From the NCBI GenBank assembly GCA_934370915.1, contig CAKRNI010000009.1, positions 1 through 27,221 on the forward strand: DNA of 27,221 nt. The letters run 5' to 3'. The notes under the pieces are model-generated. The model was not told where the DNA came from and ran no database searches. It saw only the letters and a program-made list of their open reading frames with translations. Shown here one piece after another: positions 1 through 8,563 of this stretch; within the stretch, counting starts at the first letter, position 1; each line of letters begins with the position of its first letter. The stretch comes from an uncultured Lachnospiraceae bacterium. GTDB taxonomy: Bacteria > Bacillota > Clostridia > Lachnospirales > Lachnospiraceae. The position numbers were made by a program, and so were the translations under genes.

Positions 1-137
1 GGATGGCTGTCACCTGCCGTGCTCTCGATGATGACCTGCGGCATCGCAAGCTCTTCCGGCTTCCAGCCCGTTCCGATCCTTAACGGATCAAGCTCCGGTG
101 CAAGTTTTCTCATTTCCTGACTCTTCAATTGTTTCAT
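1..137 (-). CDS. IlvD/Edd-family dehydratase, N-terminal fragment
   Basis: Only the first 45 complete codons are in the window; the gene runs off the left edge. The reading starts MKQLKSQEMRKLAPELD and continues with DPLRIGTGW and a VIIESTAGDSH stretch. This resembles the N-terminus of clostridial dihydroxy-acid dehydratases of the IlvD/Edd family, where an ES.xGDSHPGS motif precedes the first Fe-S cysteine. IlvD converts 2,3-dihydroxy-isovalerate or -methylvalerate to the 2-oxo acid in branched-chain amino acid synthesis; sugar-acid dehydratases belong to the same family and cannot be excluded from so short a piece. A GGGAG box lies 6 bases before the ATG. The gene starts 32 bp after the DUF4340 stop with no terminator between, so it may be read from the same transcript. 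Family assignment is from memory of the motif. Confidence 0.7.
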   Translation of the reverse strand, partial: MKQLKSQEMRKLAPELDPLRIGTGWKPEELAMPQVIIESTAGDSH

Positions 138-169
138 GTTAGACTCCCTCTCTTTATCTCTTTTTTATT

Positions 170-1534
170 TCAGTTCATATACTCCGAAATCTTTCTCAAA
201 AGCTCATTGACCTTCTGTCGATTTACCAGCAGCAGTGCTTTTCCATTCACTTTCGCCCCATAATAATTCTGATCATACGGAATCAGTTCAACCCGGACCG
301 TTTTCTCTCCGTCAGCGCGATTACTGTAAATATACGTCAGAACCGGATTTCTCGTCAGCTGATCCGCAATATCTGACACTCTGCGTTCCGCTGAGAATGC
401 ATACAGCTGATAGTATACGGAATTGAACTCCGCTTCCGTTATCTCACTTTCATTTAAACGGTATACTTCCCGGTCACTTTCCCGGTCAATCGAAAATTCA
501 ATTTTCCCGATCTCTGTCTCGATGGTAAGCGTATCGAATTTGTCCTTTTTCACCGGTGCAACACTGAGTGACAGAAAATTTTCCGGCGCGATCTGGAAAA
601 AATCCGCCAGATTGCTCTCACGAATCGTGTAGATTCCGCAACCTTCCCGTGAATATACATAACGTGCAGCCTTTTCCTCTTCATCAGTTTCCGGTCCCAC
701 ATGGCTGATCAAAAGTTCGAATGATTTCTTATCCGAACTTTCTGCGTCTATATAGTTGATCGTAAGCCGTGTCTGTGGAGTATCCAAACCATATTCTGCC
801 AGCTGTTCCTCTTCCGGCTGATATACGACCATCTGTTCATAACGCAGTTTCAGTATCTTTGCAAACAGTTCCGTTATCAGACCACTGTCGGCTGCTGTAT
901 TTTCCGACGTGATCCAGGTACCATCATCTTTCTTCTGGAACTCGATCGTATTTTCATCGTTCTCAATCCTGAAAGACGCAACATTTTCCATCTGCATATC
1001 CGGAAGACTCTCTCTGGACGCCATTGCCATAATATCGTTCGAGAATAACGTATAAAAAGTAGCATCTACCGTATATACTTTCTCATTTCCTTCAACCGCC
1101 ATATAGCAGTCTCCGGTGGCGCTGTTAATATCTCCCAGAAGAATTTTGATCACTCGGTCTTTCGTCTTTACCTGTACTACAATCGCGGGCATTTCCAGTC
1201 CATATTTCTGAAACGCATTTTTCCCGCTTGCCACACGCCTTCTCGCCTTCAGCTGAGCGGTCTTGTTTACCATGGTCTCCAGAAAATTCTGGTTCAATGG
1301 AAAATTTTCATCATCCACATACACCCAGACGTTATCTTTTTTCACCAGTTTTACGGTATTGTCACTGCTTCCGTATTCCAGCCCTACAACGGCGTCCTGA
1401 TCCAATGTGTATACTGTTGTATCATTCTGGGCTGACTGTCTGCTCTGCATCCATCCCAACAGCAGATAAATGACAAGCAGACAAACTGCCGTCAGCCCCA
1501 TCAATATCAGGTTTTTCTTCTCTTCTTTTCTCAC
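170..1534 (-). CDS. DUF4340-domain membrane-anchored protein of a Gld-like ABC system
   Basis: A 454-residue protein with one N-terminal membrane segment (about residues 8-28, hydrophobic LMGLTAVCLLVIYLLLGW) followed by a long extracytoplasmic part with repeated beta-rich DUF4340-like units. I place the start at the GTG at 1534, which overlaps the TGA of the upstream permease gene (GTGA) and has a GGAG box 9 bases before it. The frame stays open for 58 more codons upstream, but that stretch lies inside the permease gene and has no membrane segment. DUF4340 proteins are regularly encoded next to ABC-2 permease / GldG-type genes; their molecular role is unknown, and a part in the assembly of an exporter or gliding-like machine at the cell surface is only inference. 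It is the last of three overlapping genes. Confidence 0.85.
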   Translation of the reverse strand: MRKEEKKNLILMGLTAVCLLVIYLLLGWMQSRQSAQNDTTVYTLDQDAVVGLEYGSSDNTVKLVKKDNVWVYVDDENFPLNQNFLETMVNKTAQLKARRRVASGKNAFQKYGLEMPAIVVQVKTKDRVIKILLGDINSATGDCYMAVEGNEKVYTVDATFYTLFSNDIMAMASRESLPDMQMENVASFRIENDENTIEFQKKDDGTWITSENTAADSGLITELFAKILKLRYEQMVVYQPEEEQLAEYGLDTPQTRLTINYIDAESSDKKSFELLISHVGPETDEEEKAARYVYSREGCGIYTIRESNLADFFQIAPENFLSLSVAPVKKDKFDTLTIETEIGKIEFSIDRESDREVYRLNESEITEAEFNSVYYQLYAFSAERRVSDIADQLTRNPVLTYIYSNRADGEKTVRVELIPYDQNYYGAKVNGKALLLVNRQKVNELLRKISEYMN

Positions 1535-3624
1535 TGACGACGTCTCCTTCTCACACAGAATATAATTCCTGCTGCCAGCACGATTCCCGGAATCACAGCC
1601 AGATATACGATCGACCACTGCATCACCTGTGCCGATGTCAAACGCAGTGTAACCGCCTGCGTATTCTTCGCGCGTATCGTAATATTGTTTTCCTGCTCTG
1701 TCATCCATCCAATGGTGTTCAGGATCAGATTCTTATTATTTCCGCTCACCATCTCATCGATTTCATCCACCATGAGACTGTCACTGGAAAACCAGGCGAT
1801 TCTCGTCTGATCATCTCCGACTGGCTCCGATGCAAGCACACCTACTGCAAAAGGTCCTGTCAGATCACCCTTTTTATAGCTTAAATCAGACGTATCCGTT
1901 TTCAGCCAGGAGGATTTGCTTGTCGTTAAAATTTCCTGCGCATCCACAGTGCTGCGTACATCCGGCAGTACCGTGATCGCGTGTGAATTCGGAAGAAGCA
2001 GAAGTTCATCCTTCGATATAAATGACGATGTGACCGCACTGTCCTTGATCTCCGGAAGAAGGAAGTTCTGGTACGACGGAATACAGTGATTTCCATCTCC
2101 TTCCATGATCAACCCCTGAATCGACGCCAGACCATATCCGGACATCACTTCCCCGAGGTTCGGCATTTCAGCAGCTGAAATACCAGTGATCAAAAGCAGT
2201 TTCCCGCCATTTTCCAGATATTTTGTCAGCACCTCCGCCTCTGTCTTTGTAATATCAGACACAGGTATGTACTCAAGCAGACATTCGGCATCCTGTGGCA
2301 CTTCATTGATCGTCATTAAATTCAGTTTATCGTACTCCACGCCCTCTTTCTCCAGGGACGCGGTAAACAGTTCCGGAAGTTCCGTCTCTCCGTGTCCGGT
2401 AATCATATACATATGGGAAAGGTTCTCACCGGTTACAAAATGAATTGCACTTGTGATCTGTCCTTCTCCGTCAAAATCTGTCGTTGTCTTTCCTGTATTA
2501 TAATCATAATTTGACGGGAACAGGTCGGAATTGCGTATCACCTTTGAACGGTTCGGACCCACTGCAATGATACTGTTATCACTTACTTTGTCCGACGTAT
2601 AACTCTGCACAAATGTCGGAGAGAGAATCGAGTCAACATATGTCACCTTGATTTTATCGCCCAATTCCTCATATTTTTCCAGCAGGCGGGTGAGTTTTTC
2701 GTCCTCTTTTCCCTGCGGTGCAATGAGATACAGTTCCACTGTCTCATCCAGACTCTCAACCACTTTTTTCGTCTGATCCGATAAACTGTAAATCCGGAAT
2801 GCGGAAGTATCAAACTTCATATATTTTGCCGGTATTTTTACTGCGATCGCATTGAGCAGAACTACGATCACTGCCATGAGCGCACATGTGCATCCCATAT
2901 ACAGGGATCTTTTTCTGAATCTCTTTTTTATGGACTGTACGGTCAAAAACAGGAACAAAACCACCACGCTCACATAGTAGACCAGGTGAGTTACATCAAA
3001 ATAGCCGTCCACGAAATCATAATATCTCTGAAACAGGGACAGCCATTGCAGAAACGGTGAAATCATGTCCCCGACCGCATATCCTTTAATCAGACTGCCG
3101 ATTCCATTTATCAAGTAGCTCAAAAGCATAACCGCAAATGTGAGCACTGCCGCAATGATCTGATTTTCCGTCAGACTCGATATAAAAATTCCGATTGCAA
3201 TGCAGGAAGCTCCCATAAAAAAGAACGCAAGAAAGCTTGAATATGACTGCAGTAAAGAGATCTTTCCGAACTGTGAAAGTACCAGTGGACATGTTGCCAG
3301 GATCAATAACGGAACTGTAAATACAGTCAAAACTGCAAAAAACTTTCCGAGGACGATCTGACTGATCCTTACCGGAGATGTATATAAAAGCTGATCCGTT
3401 CTCTGTCTCTGCTCGCCGCCCAGAGCTCTCATTGTGAGTACAGGAATCACAACAAGAAGAACGACCATCGTATTTCCCAAAACATATCCAAATTCAGATA
3501 TTCCGCCCTGAAGATTGAAGGCTGCAAAATAGACGCCTGCAATCAGCAGAAAAAATGCAGTATACAAATATCCCATCATCGATCGGTAAAACGATCCTAT
3601 CTCCTTTTTATAAATTGCCCGCAT
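1531..3624 (-). CDS. ABC-2 permease fused to GldG-like auxiliary domain (GldF-GldG type)
   Basis: A 697-residue fusion. Residues about 1-250 form an ABC-2 type permease with about six membrane segments and the early motif LGGEQRQRTDQLLYTSPVRI typical of GldF-like permeases. Residues about 270-610 are a soluble GldG-like (ABC_transp_aux) domain with ITGHGETELP and LLLITGISAAE segments, and a single membrane helix near residues 665-690 ends in a basic tail. In Bacteroidetes GldF and GldG are separate proteins; here they are one chain. I chose the ATG at 3624, which follows a GAGGGGG box by 8 bases; an in-frame GTG 18 bases upstream overlaps that box. The gene overlaps the ATPase gene by 17 bp and the DUF4340 gene by 4 bp, so the three are translationally coupled. 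The exported substrate is unknown. Confidence 0.87.
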   Translation of the reverse strand: MRAIYKKEIGSFYRSMMGYLYTAFFLLIAGVYFAAFNLQGGISEFGYVLGNTMVVLLVVIPVLTMRALGGEQRQRTDQLLYTSPVRISQIVLGKFFAVLTVFTVPLLILATCPLVLSQFGKISLLQSYSSFLAFFFMGASCIAIGIFISSLTENQIIAAVLTFAVMLLSYLINGIGSLIKGYAVGDMISPFLQWLSLFQRYYDFVDGYFDVTHLVYYVSVVVLFLFLTVQSIKKRFRKRSLYMGCTCALMAVIVVLLNAIAVKIPAKYMKFDTSAFRIYSLSDQTKKVVESLDETVELYLIAPQGKEDEKLTRLLEKYEELGDKIKVTYVDSILSPTFVQSYTSDKVSDNSIIAVGPNRSKVIRNSDLFPSNYDYNTGKTTTDFDGEGQITSAIHFVTGENLSHMYMITGHGETELPELFTASLEKEGVEYDKLNLMTINEVPQDAECLLEYIPVSDITKTEAEVLTKYLENGGKLLLITGISAAEMPNLGEVMSGYGLASIQGLIMEGDGNHCIPSYQNFLLPEIKDSAVTSSFISKDELLLLPNSHAITVLPDVRSTVDAQEILTTSKSSWLKTDTSDLSYKKGDLTGPFAVGVLASEPVGDDQTRIAWFSSDSLMVDEIDEMVSGNNKNLILNTIGWMTEQENNITIRAKNTQAVTLRLTSAQVMQWSIVYLAVIPGIVLAAGIIFCVRRRRRQ

Positions 3625-4597
3625 TTTTTTCTTCCCCCTCACTGTACTCTTTCAGATCTGCCTGTTCATCCTGATTGGTCAGTTCCATAAATACATCTTC
3701 CAGACTCACTCTGGATGTTGTCAGTTCCATGATCGGATAATCGGCTTTTGCAAGGATTCGGAACACAACTGCTCTCGGATCTATCTTTTCATCGGTCTCA
3801 TAATGCACCGCTGTAAGACCAGCTGCTGCATCTTCCACACGAATATTTTTCAATACCTGAATTTCGCTGAATATCTTTCTTAAGGATTCTTTTTCTCCCT
3901 GAATCAACATATCGTACACATTCGCCCGCTGCATAAGCCGGCTTAAATTTTCAGCTGTATCACTGGCAACGAGCCTGCCTTTTGAAATAATTAATATATT
4001 GTCACACACGGCACTTACTTCTGATAATATATGGCTGCTTAGGATAACCGTATGTTTTTCTCTCAATGACTGAATAAGACTGCGGATCTCAATGATCTGT
4101 CTTGGATCCAGTCCAACTGTTGGTTCATCTAAAATAATGATTTTCGGATTTCCTAAAAGAGCACATGAAAATCCAACTCTCTGACGATATCCCTTTGATA
4201 AATTTTTTATGAGCCGGTTTCTCATATGGCTGACGCCTGTGAGTTCCATCACTCGCTCCACTTCTGCCTTTAATTCTTTTTTCGATACTTTCTTCAGTTC
4301 TCCCGCAAAAGTAAGATACTCCTGCGGTGTCATATCCGGATAGACTGGCGGTATTTCCGGCAGATATCCGATCTGACTCTTCGCTTTTTCCGGTTCTTCT
4401 GCAATATCATATCCATTCACCAGAACCGTGCCTGATGTGGGGGACAGATATCCCGTAATCATGTTCATCGTCGTGGATTTTCCTGCTCCATTTGGTCCAA
4501 GAAATCCGTAAATTTTCCCCTCTTCGATCGTAAAGCTTATGTCATTTACTGCCCTGAACTCTCCGTATTGCTTTACCAGATTTTTTACTTCAATCAT
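3608..4597 (-). CDS. ABC transporter ATP-binding protein (GldA-like)
   Basis: A 329-residue ABC ATPase. It has Walker A GPNGAGKST at residues 34-42, the signature LSKGYRQRV, Walker B IIILDEPTVGLD, and an H-loop SSH. The C-terminal 90 residues form the extension usual in GldA/drug-export ATPases (about 300-330 residues in the family). It supplies energy to the permease encoded directly downstream, with which it overlaps. The start MIEVKNLVKQYG at 4597 is preceded by a GGAGG box at 10 bases; an upstream ATG at 4636 in the same frame lacks such a box and lies in the hairpin region. It is the first gene of the Gld-like unit; I found no convincing promoter in the 89 bp before it. Confidence 0.93.
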   Translation of the reverse strand: MIEVKNLVKQYGEFRAVNDISFTIEEGKIYGFLGPNGAGKSTTMNMITGYLSPTSGTVLVNGYDIAEEPEKAKSQIGYLPEIPPVYPDMTPQEYLTFAGELKKVSKKELKAEVERVMELTGVSHMRNRLIKNLSKGYRQRVGFSCALLGNPKIIILDEPTVGLDPRQIIEIRSLIQSLREKHTVILSSHILSEVSAVCDNILIISKGRLVASDTAENLSRLMQRANVYDMLIQGEKESLRKIFSEIQVLKNIRVEDAAAGLTAVHYETDEKIDPRAVVFRILAKADYPIMELTTSRVSLEDVFMELTNQDEQADLKEYSEGEEKNAGNL

Positions 4598-4636
4598 GAA
4601 ACAGGTTCCTCCATTTATGTATTTCAAGTAATGCAA

Positions 4637-4670
4637 AGCCGCTGCGCAGCATTTTATCCGCGCAGCAGCT
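4637..4670 (-). terminator. Hairpin after the dipeptidase gene, weak terminator or attenuator
   Basis: GCTGCGC at 4641-4647 pairs with GCGCAGC at 4660-4666, and three more pairs continue outside one mismatch. On the minus strand the 3' side is GGCTTTGCATT, a poor U tract; on the plus strand a T-rich stretch follows. It lies 16 bp beyond the dipeptidase stop and 40 bp before the ATPase start, so it probably separates, perhaps incompletely, the two minus-strand units. Confidence 0.5.
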
Positions 4671-4686
4671 ATTTTATTTTTCTTGT

Positions 4687-6096
4687 TTATTTGTAGTTCT
4701 GAGTCAATGCATACATCGCATTTCCGAAAAGTTTTGCATCAAGAATATACTCGTCAATCTCGATGCACTCGTCCGGTCTGTGGCAAAGATCCGGCGTACC
4801 CGGGAAGATGGAACCGAACGGAACAATATTCGGAACGGCCTGCGCGTATGTTCCGCCTTCATAACTCGGAGTTGAGTCTTTGCCTGTCAGTTCCTCATAA
4901 ACGGTACGCAGTGTTGTGATCAGCGGATGATCTAATGGGAAACGATAGGACTTATGGAGATCCATATCATCGATCTTAATTCCAACCGGCTCAACCTGTG
5001 CTTTCCAGTCTGCTGTCACTTCATCTTTATATGTATACGGAAGCCTGATATTGACAACCCATTTCAGCATATTCTCATCAATTTCCATCTTCGAGAGGCT
5101 GAATGTAAGTTTTCCGCACTCATCTGCTCTGGCCATTCCCATAAGGCTTCCGTCTGTTGTCATTCCGATCTTCTCTTTGAAGAAATCGAGGAATTTTCCA
5201 ATAGAGCCTCCAAGCTTCTGTTCTGCAAGGAACATCAGGATTGCAACGATCGCATTTTTACCATTAAACGGTGTGCAGGAATGTGCGCATAAGCCTTTGG
5301 AGTGGATCGTGATTTTCTTTCCATCCACTTCAGCAGTCAGATCTCTTCCTGTTGTCTTGCTGTATTCCGCAATCGCTTCCGCTGTCTTCTTTGCCTCTTC
5401 CTCATCCACTGCAAGTAAAACAGCTTCCGCCTCATCCGGAACCATATTTAAAATATCTCCGCCCTTTAAGCTGACTACTTTTACTTTTCCTGTGGACGGA
5501 TCTGTCAGTGGATAGGACATGAAGTAATAATTGATCACACGTTCTGTAAAGGACATCGGATATAAGCCATCCGGTGTGAAGCCGGCATCCGGAGCACCAC
5601 ACTTTTCGACGTAGTGTTTCATATCTTCCATTCCCTTTTCTTCATTTGTTCCGCCCACGATTCGGATCTTCCAGTCTCCTAACGGCAGACCCAATTCCTT
5701 GATTGCATATAATGCGTAAAGAGATGCAATGTACGGTCCTTTATTATCTACGGTACCGCGTCCATAAACCCGATGATTATGAATTTCTCCACCAAACGGA
5801 GGATATGTCCAGCCTTTTCCTTCCGGAACTACATCCAGATGCGCAAACACACCCACAGTTTTAGTTCCTGTACCATATTCAATATAGCACACCTGATCAT
5901 CCACGTTAACAACTGTTTCAAATCCAAGCTTCTTTCCTAAATCCATCGCATACTGCAGTGCGCGGCGTGACTCTTTTCCAAAAGGTGCTCCTGGCTGCGG
6001 TTCCCCGTATACACTGGGGATCTGTACAACCTCACACAAAGACTGAATCATTTTGTCCGCATTCTCTTCGATTCTTTTGTTCAAGCTCTCAACCAT
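4687..6096 (-). CDS. pepV: PepV-like M20 family metallodipeptidase (Sapep type)
   Basis: A 469-residue cytoplasmic dipeptidase of the M20 family. It shows the metal-site series HLD (His86, Asp88), DNKG (Asp117), the Glu pair NEEKG (152-153), an aspartate in FTPDGLYP, and the C-terminal LCHRPDE histidine, with a large lid domain inserted between. PepV/Sapep enzymes cleave N-terminal residues from a broad set of dipeptides, including beta-Ala-dipeptides. I use the ATG at 6096, which has AGGAAGG 8 bases before it, rather than the ATG at 6117, which has none. It follows the second permease gene by 44 bp and no terminator intervenes, so it is probably the last gene of the DUF3798 transporter operon. 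This suggests, but does not prove, that the imported compound has a peptide or peptide-like bond. Confidence 0.92.
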   Translation of the reverse strand: MVESLNKRIEENADKMIQSLCEVVQIPSVYGEPQPGAPFGKESRRALQYAMDLGKKLGFETVVNVDDQVCYIEYGTGTKTVGVFAHLDVVPEGKGWTYPPFGGEIHNHRVYGRGTVDNKGPYIASLYALYAIKELGLPLGDWKIRIVGGTNEEKGMEDMKHYVEKCGAPDAGFTPDGLYPMSFTERVINYYFMSYPLTDPSTGKVKVVSLKGGDILNMVPDEAEAVLLAVDEEEAKKTAEAIAEYSKTTGRDLTAEVDGKKITIHSKGLCAHSCTPFNGKNAIVAILMFLAEQKLGGSIGKFLDFFKEKIGMTTDGSLMGMARADECGKLTFSLSKMEIDENMLKWVVNIRLPYTYKDEVTADWKAQVEPVGIKIDDMDLHKSYRFPLDHPLITTLRTVYEELTGKDSTPSYEGGTYAQAVPNIVPFGSIFPGTPDLCHRPDECIEIDEYILDAKLFGNAMYALTQNYK

Positions 6097-6140
6097 CACT
6101 TGTACCTTCCTTTCCATACATTTATGATTATAATGATTCC

Positions 6141-7475
6141 TTACTTATTAAGTTCTTCCATCTGCAGTCTGTTTTCTTCTTCAATCCGTTTCTTATCAGC
6201 AGCAATCTTCTTCCATGCATAAAGGATCAGCGATACTGCGATAATTCCATAGCATAAGAATACTCGGAAATACTCACCTAACTGCGGATCGCTGAATAAA
6301 ACTTTGCCTGCGAGAGGTGTAATGAAGAACAGGATATGGAACAAAACCGTTCCGGTAAATACTTGTCCCATTGTGGCTTTATCGATCGATGCGCCTCCAA
6401 CTAAAAGTGCTGCAACTGCATATGTTCCTACCTGCTCATGACTGTTGAAGGTCTGTACATTACCGATATTCTGCAGGAAAATGATCTGTCCCCAGGAAGC
6501 AATTACTGTTGACAGGACAGTAGCAACAATACGTGTCTTATCAACGTTGATACCTGCCGCTGTAGCAACCTGCATATTCATGCCGACCGTTTTAATGTCC
6601 TGACCAAGTTTTGTTTTTGTGATAAACACTACCAGCATACATACCAATGCAATGATGACAGCCGTCAGAATCGGAACCTGCACAATAAAAAATGCTTTCT
6701 GTACTGCTTTGGAGGTCTTCATCAGAATCTGCAGAATTCCTAAAATGATTGTCGTGATCAGAAAGCCTCTTGCTGCGAACAGGGACTTCTTTACATCAAG
6801 TTTTTTCTTTCCCATGTTAAATGCAACGATCAGAACTGTAACTGCTGCAAATCCCACCAACATCATCGGAAGCAGTTTTACAAACATCATCTTGCACGCA
6901 TTATCCACGGCATATTTCGTTGCCGCATGGAAATCGATCGTGTTTCTCAGTCCCACATAAACCGTTTCACCTGCTGCATTCTGGGAATTCAGCATGATTT
7001 CCGGGTTCACCATAGGAATTACGCTTCCTACCATAAAGATAAAGATCAGATCGTACACACCGACTGCAAAAAATCCCAAAATCATGCCGGTTATCATTTC
7101 CTGACCTTTCACTTTATTGAACAGCATACCTGTCAGAGTTCCAAGTACAATAGCCAGAACAGTTCCGATCAACGAAGCAACGATGATTCCCGGAAGTCCA
7201 TCAATACTCCAGTGAGTAATAAGGATCAGACCAATCTCTCCTGCCATCGCTCCAAGTACAATACTGAAATTCAGACCCATACCGCACATAACCGGCAGGA
7301 TCAGGGAAACGATTAAAATGGCGTTACGGCTTACTCGTGATATTGTTTCCGTAATTACATAGCTTGCCGATTGACCGGATATTTTAATGCTGACCAGACA
7401 TAACAGCGTAAATAAGATTGGAACCATATTACCCTGAAGGATTTCCAACACTTTGTTCTGTTTCTTTTTTCCCAT
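6141..7475 (-). CDS. ABC transporter permease, ribose/nucleoside (BPD_transp_2) type
   Basis: A 444-residue integral membrane protein with about ten hydrophobic segments and the family motifs MCGMGLNFSIVLGAMAGEIG near the N-terminus and AAGINVDKTRIVATVLS plus ALLVGGASIDKATMGQVF in the C-terminal half (the coupling region that contacts the ATPase). Such permeases form the channel of carbohydrate- or nucleoside-uptake ABC importers, usually as heterodimers. Its start is two bases after the stop of the other permease gene, with GGAGG 9 bases upstream. A charged tail (KKIAADKKRIEEENRLQ) ends the protein. It is about 100 residues longer than RbsC-type permeases, as is common in the guanosine/BMP-like branch. 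Substrate unknown. Confidence 0.9.
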   Translation of the reverse strand: MGKKKQNKVLEILQGNMVPILFTLLCLVSIKISGQSASYVITETISRVSRNAILIVSLILPVMCGMGLNFSIVLGAMAGEIGLILITHWSIDGLPGIIVASLIGTVLAIVLGTLTGMLFNKVKGQEMITGMILGFFAVGVYDLIFIFMVGSVIPMVNPEIMLNSQNAAGETVYVGLRNTIDFHAATKYAVDNACKMMFVKLLPMMLVGFAAVTVLIVAFNMGKKKLDVKKSLFAARGFLITTIILGILQILMKTSKAVQKAFFIVQVPILTAVIIALVCMLVVFITKTKLGQDIKTVGMNMQVATAAGINVDKTRIVATVLSTVIASWGQIIFLQNIGNVQTFNSHEQVGTYAVAALLVGGASIDKATMGQVFTGTVLFHILFFITPLAGKVLFSDPQLGEYFRVFLCYGIIAVSLILYAWKKIAADKKRIEEENRLQMEELNK

Positions 7476-7477
7476 GT

Positions 7478-8563
7478 CTACTTTCCTCCATTACTTTTAA
7501 TCTTCGTCAGTGCATACAAAATAATTCCATTCTGTACGATGATTCTGACTACCTCAGAGATACTTCCCGCATTGATCAGTGCATTCGCTACCGGTGTTGC
7601 CAATGTCAGAAGGCTCTGGAATAAAATAACTCCGAGTATTACATTGAAAACAGTTGCTTTCTTCGGTGTTGCTCCACCAATCAGAATTGCTGCCATTGCC
7701 GGAAATGCCATCATAAGCGGTGCGGAATAAAACTGATAAAATCCATAGCTCTGTGAATAGATATTAATACCAATCGCTGCAATAACTGTGGACGCCATAA
7801 TTCCAATCGTACGGATATGATTGTTGTTTACACCCAGTGTTCTGGAAAATCCCGGGTTTCCGCCACTGCACCGCATGATTACTCCCGCTTTTGTTTTCAT
7901 AAACAGCCACATCAGAATACATCCAACAGCAAATGTAAGAAGAAGTCCAGTTGAGACAGAAAAATCTTTCCAATATGGATTACTCTGTAAGATTCCCATC
8001 TGTTTAAAATCAATTTTAAGGAACTTATCTAAAACTTTGTCATAGTTATCTTCAAGTGTTAATGTCGTTCGAAGGCCTACACCTGTAATCGGCCACACGA
8101 TTTTGGGATTACTGTACGGTAATACCAGCCAGGCAATGGACATCAATGATACAATAGAGAATGCCATATAGTTTCCTACTGTCATCTCTGACCCCTTTAC
8201 ATTATTTAACAATTTTGCATACAGATAACCCACAATTAATGCTACCGGTACAGACACAAGACATGCTCCCCAAAAGCCGCCCAGACCACTCCAGTTAAAC
8301 TGTACGGCGATTGACCCGCCAAATAAACCACACAAAATTCCAATCGGAAGGCCAAAGTTTAATCCTGCTCCACATACAATGGAGATCATCATAGCAAGTA
8401 CTAAAAAACCATTCATTCCAATTCGAACCAGGCAGTCCGAATAGATCATTCCCGGATTAATTCCCAGCGGAAATACAGAAATCATAAGTACAAGCAGAAA
8501 TCCGATTACCACAAGACGTGATGTACCTATGTAATCAACTACATTTTTCCATGTATTCTTCAT
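7478..8563 (-). CDS. ABC transporter permease, ribose/nucleoside (BPD_transp_2) type
   Basis: A 361-residue integral membrane protein, the partner of the downstream permease. It carries the matching motifs VCGAGLNFGLPIGILCGLFG and NVKGSEMTVGNYMAF in the N-terminal half and SRTLGVNNNHIRTIGIMAST and AILIGGATPKKATVFNVILG in the C-terminal half. About eight to ten membrane segments are evident. The ATG overlaps the TGA of the ATPase gene (ATGA) and an AAGGAGG box sits inside that gene 10 bases upstream, indicating translational coupling. Two dissimilar permeases plus one double ATPase is the arrangement of the sugar/nucleoside family rather than of peptide importers, which makes the dipeptidase neighbour notable. 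Confidence 0.9.
   Translation of the reverse strand: MKNTWKNVVDYIGTSRLVVIGFLLVLMISVFPLGINPGMIYSDCLVRIGMNGFLVLAMMISIVCGAGLNFGLPIGILCGLFGGSIAVQFNWSGLGGFWGACLVSVPVALIVGYLYAKLLNNVKGSEMTVGNYMAFSIVSLMSIAWLVLPYSNPKIVWPITGVGLRTTLTLEDNYDKVLDKFLKIDFKQMGILQSNPYWKDFSVSTGLLLTFAVGCILMWLFMKTKAGVIMRCSGGNPGFSRTLGVNNNHIRTIGIMASTVIAAIGINIYSQSYGFYQFYSAPLMMAFPAMAAILIGGATPKKATVFNVILGVILFQSLLTLATPVANALINAGSISEVVRIIVQNGIILYALTKIKSNGGK

Noticed and set aside
1535..1708. 58-codon N-terminal extension of the DUF4340 protein
   Set aside because: Overlaps the permease gene, precedes the only membrane anchor and lacks a ribosome-binding site; the GTG at 1534 overlapping the upstream stop is preferred.
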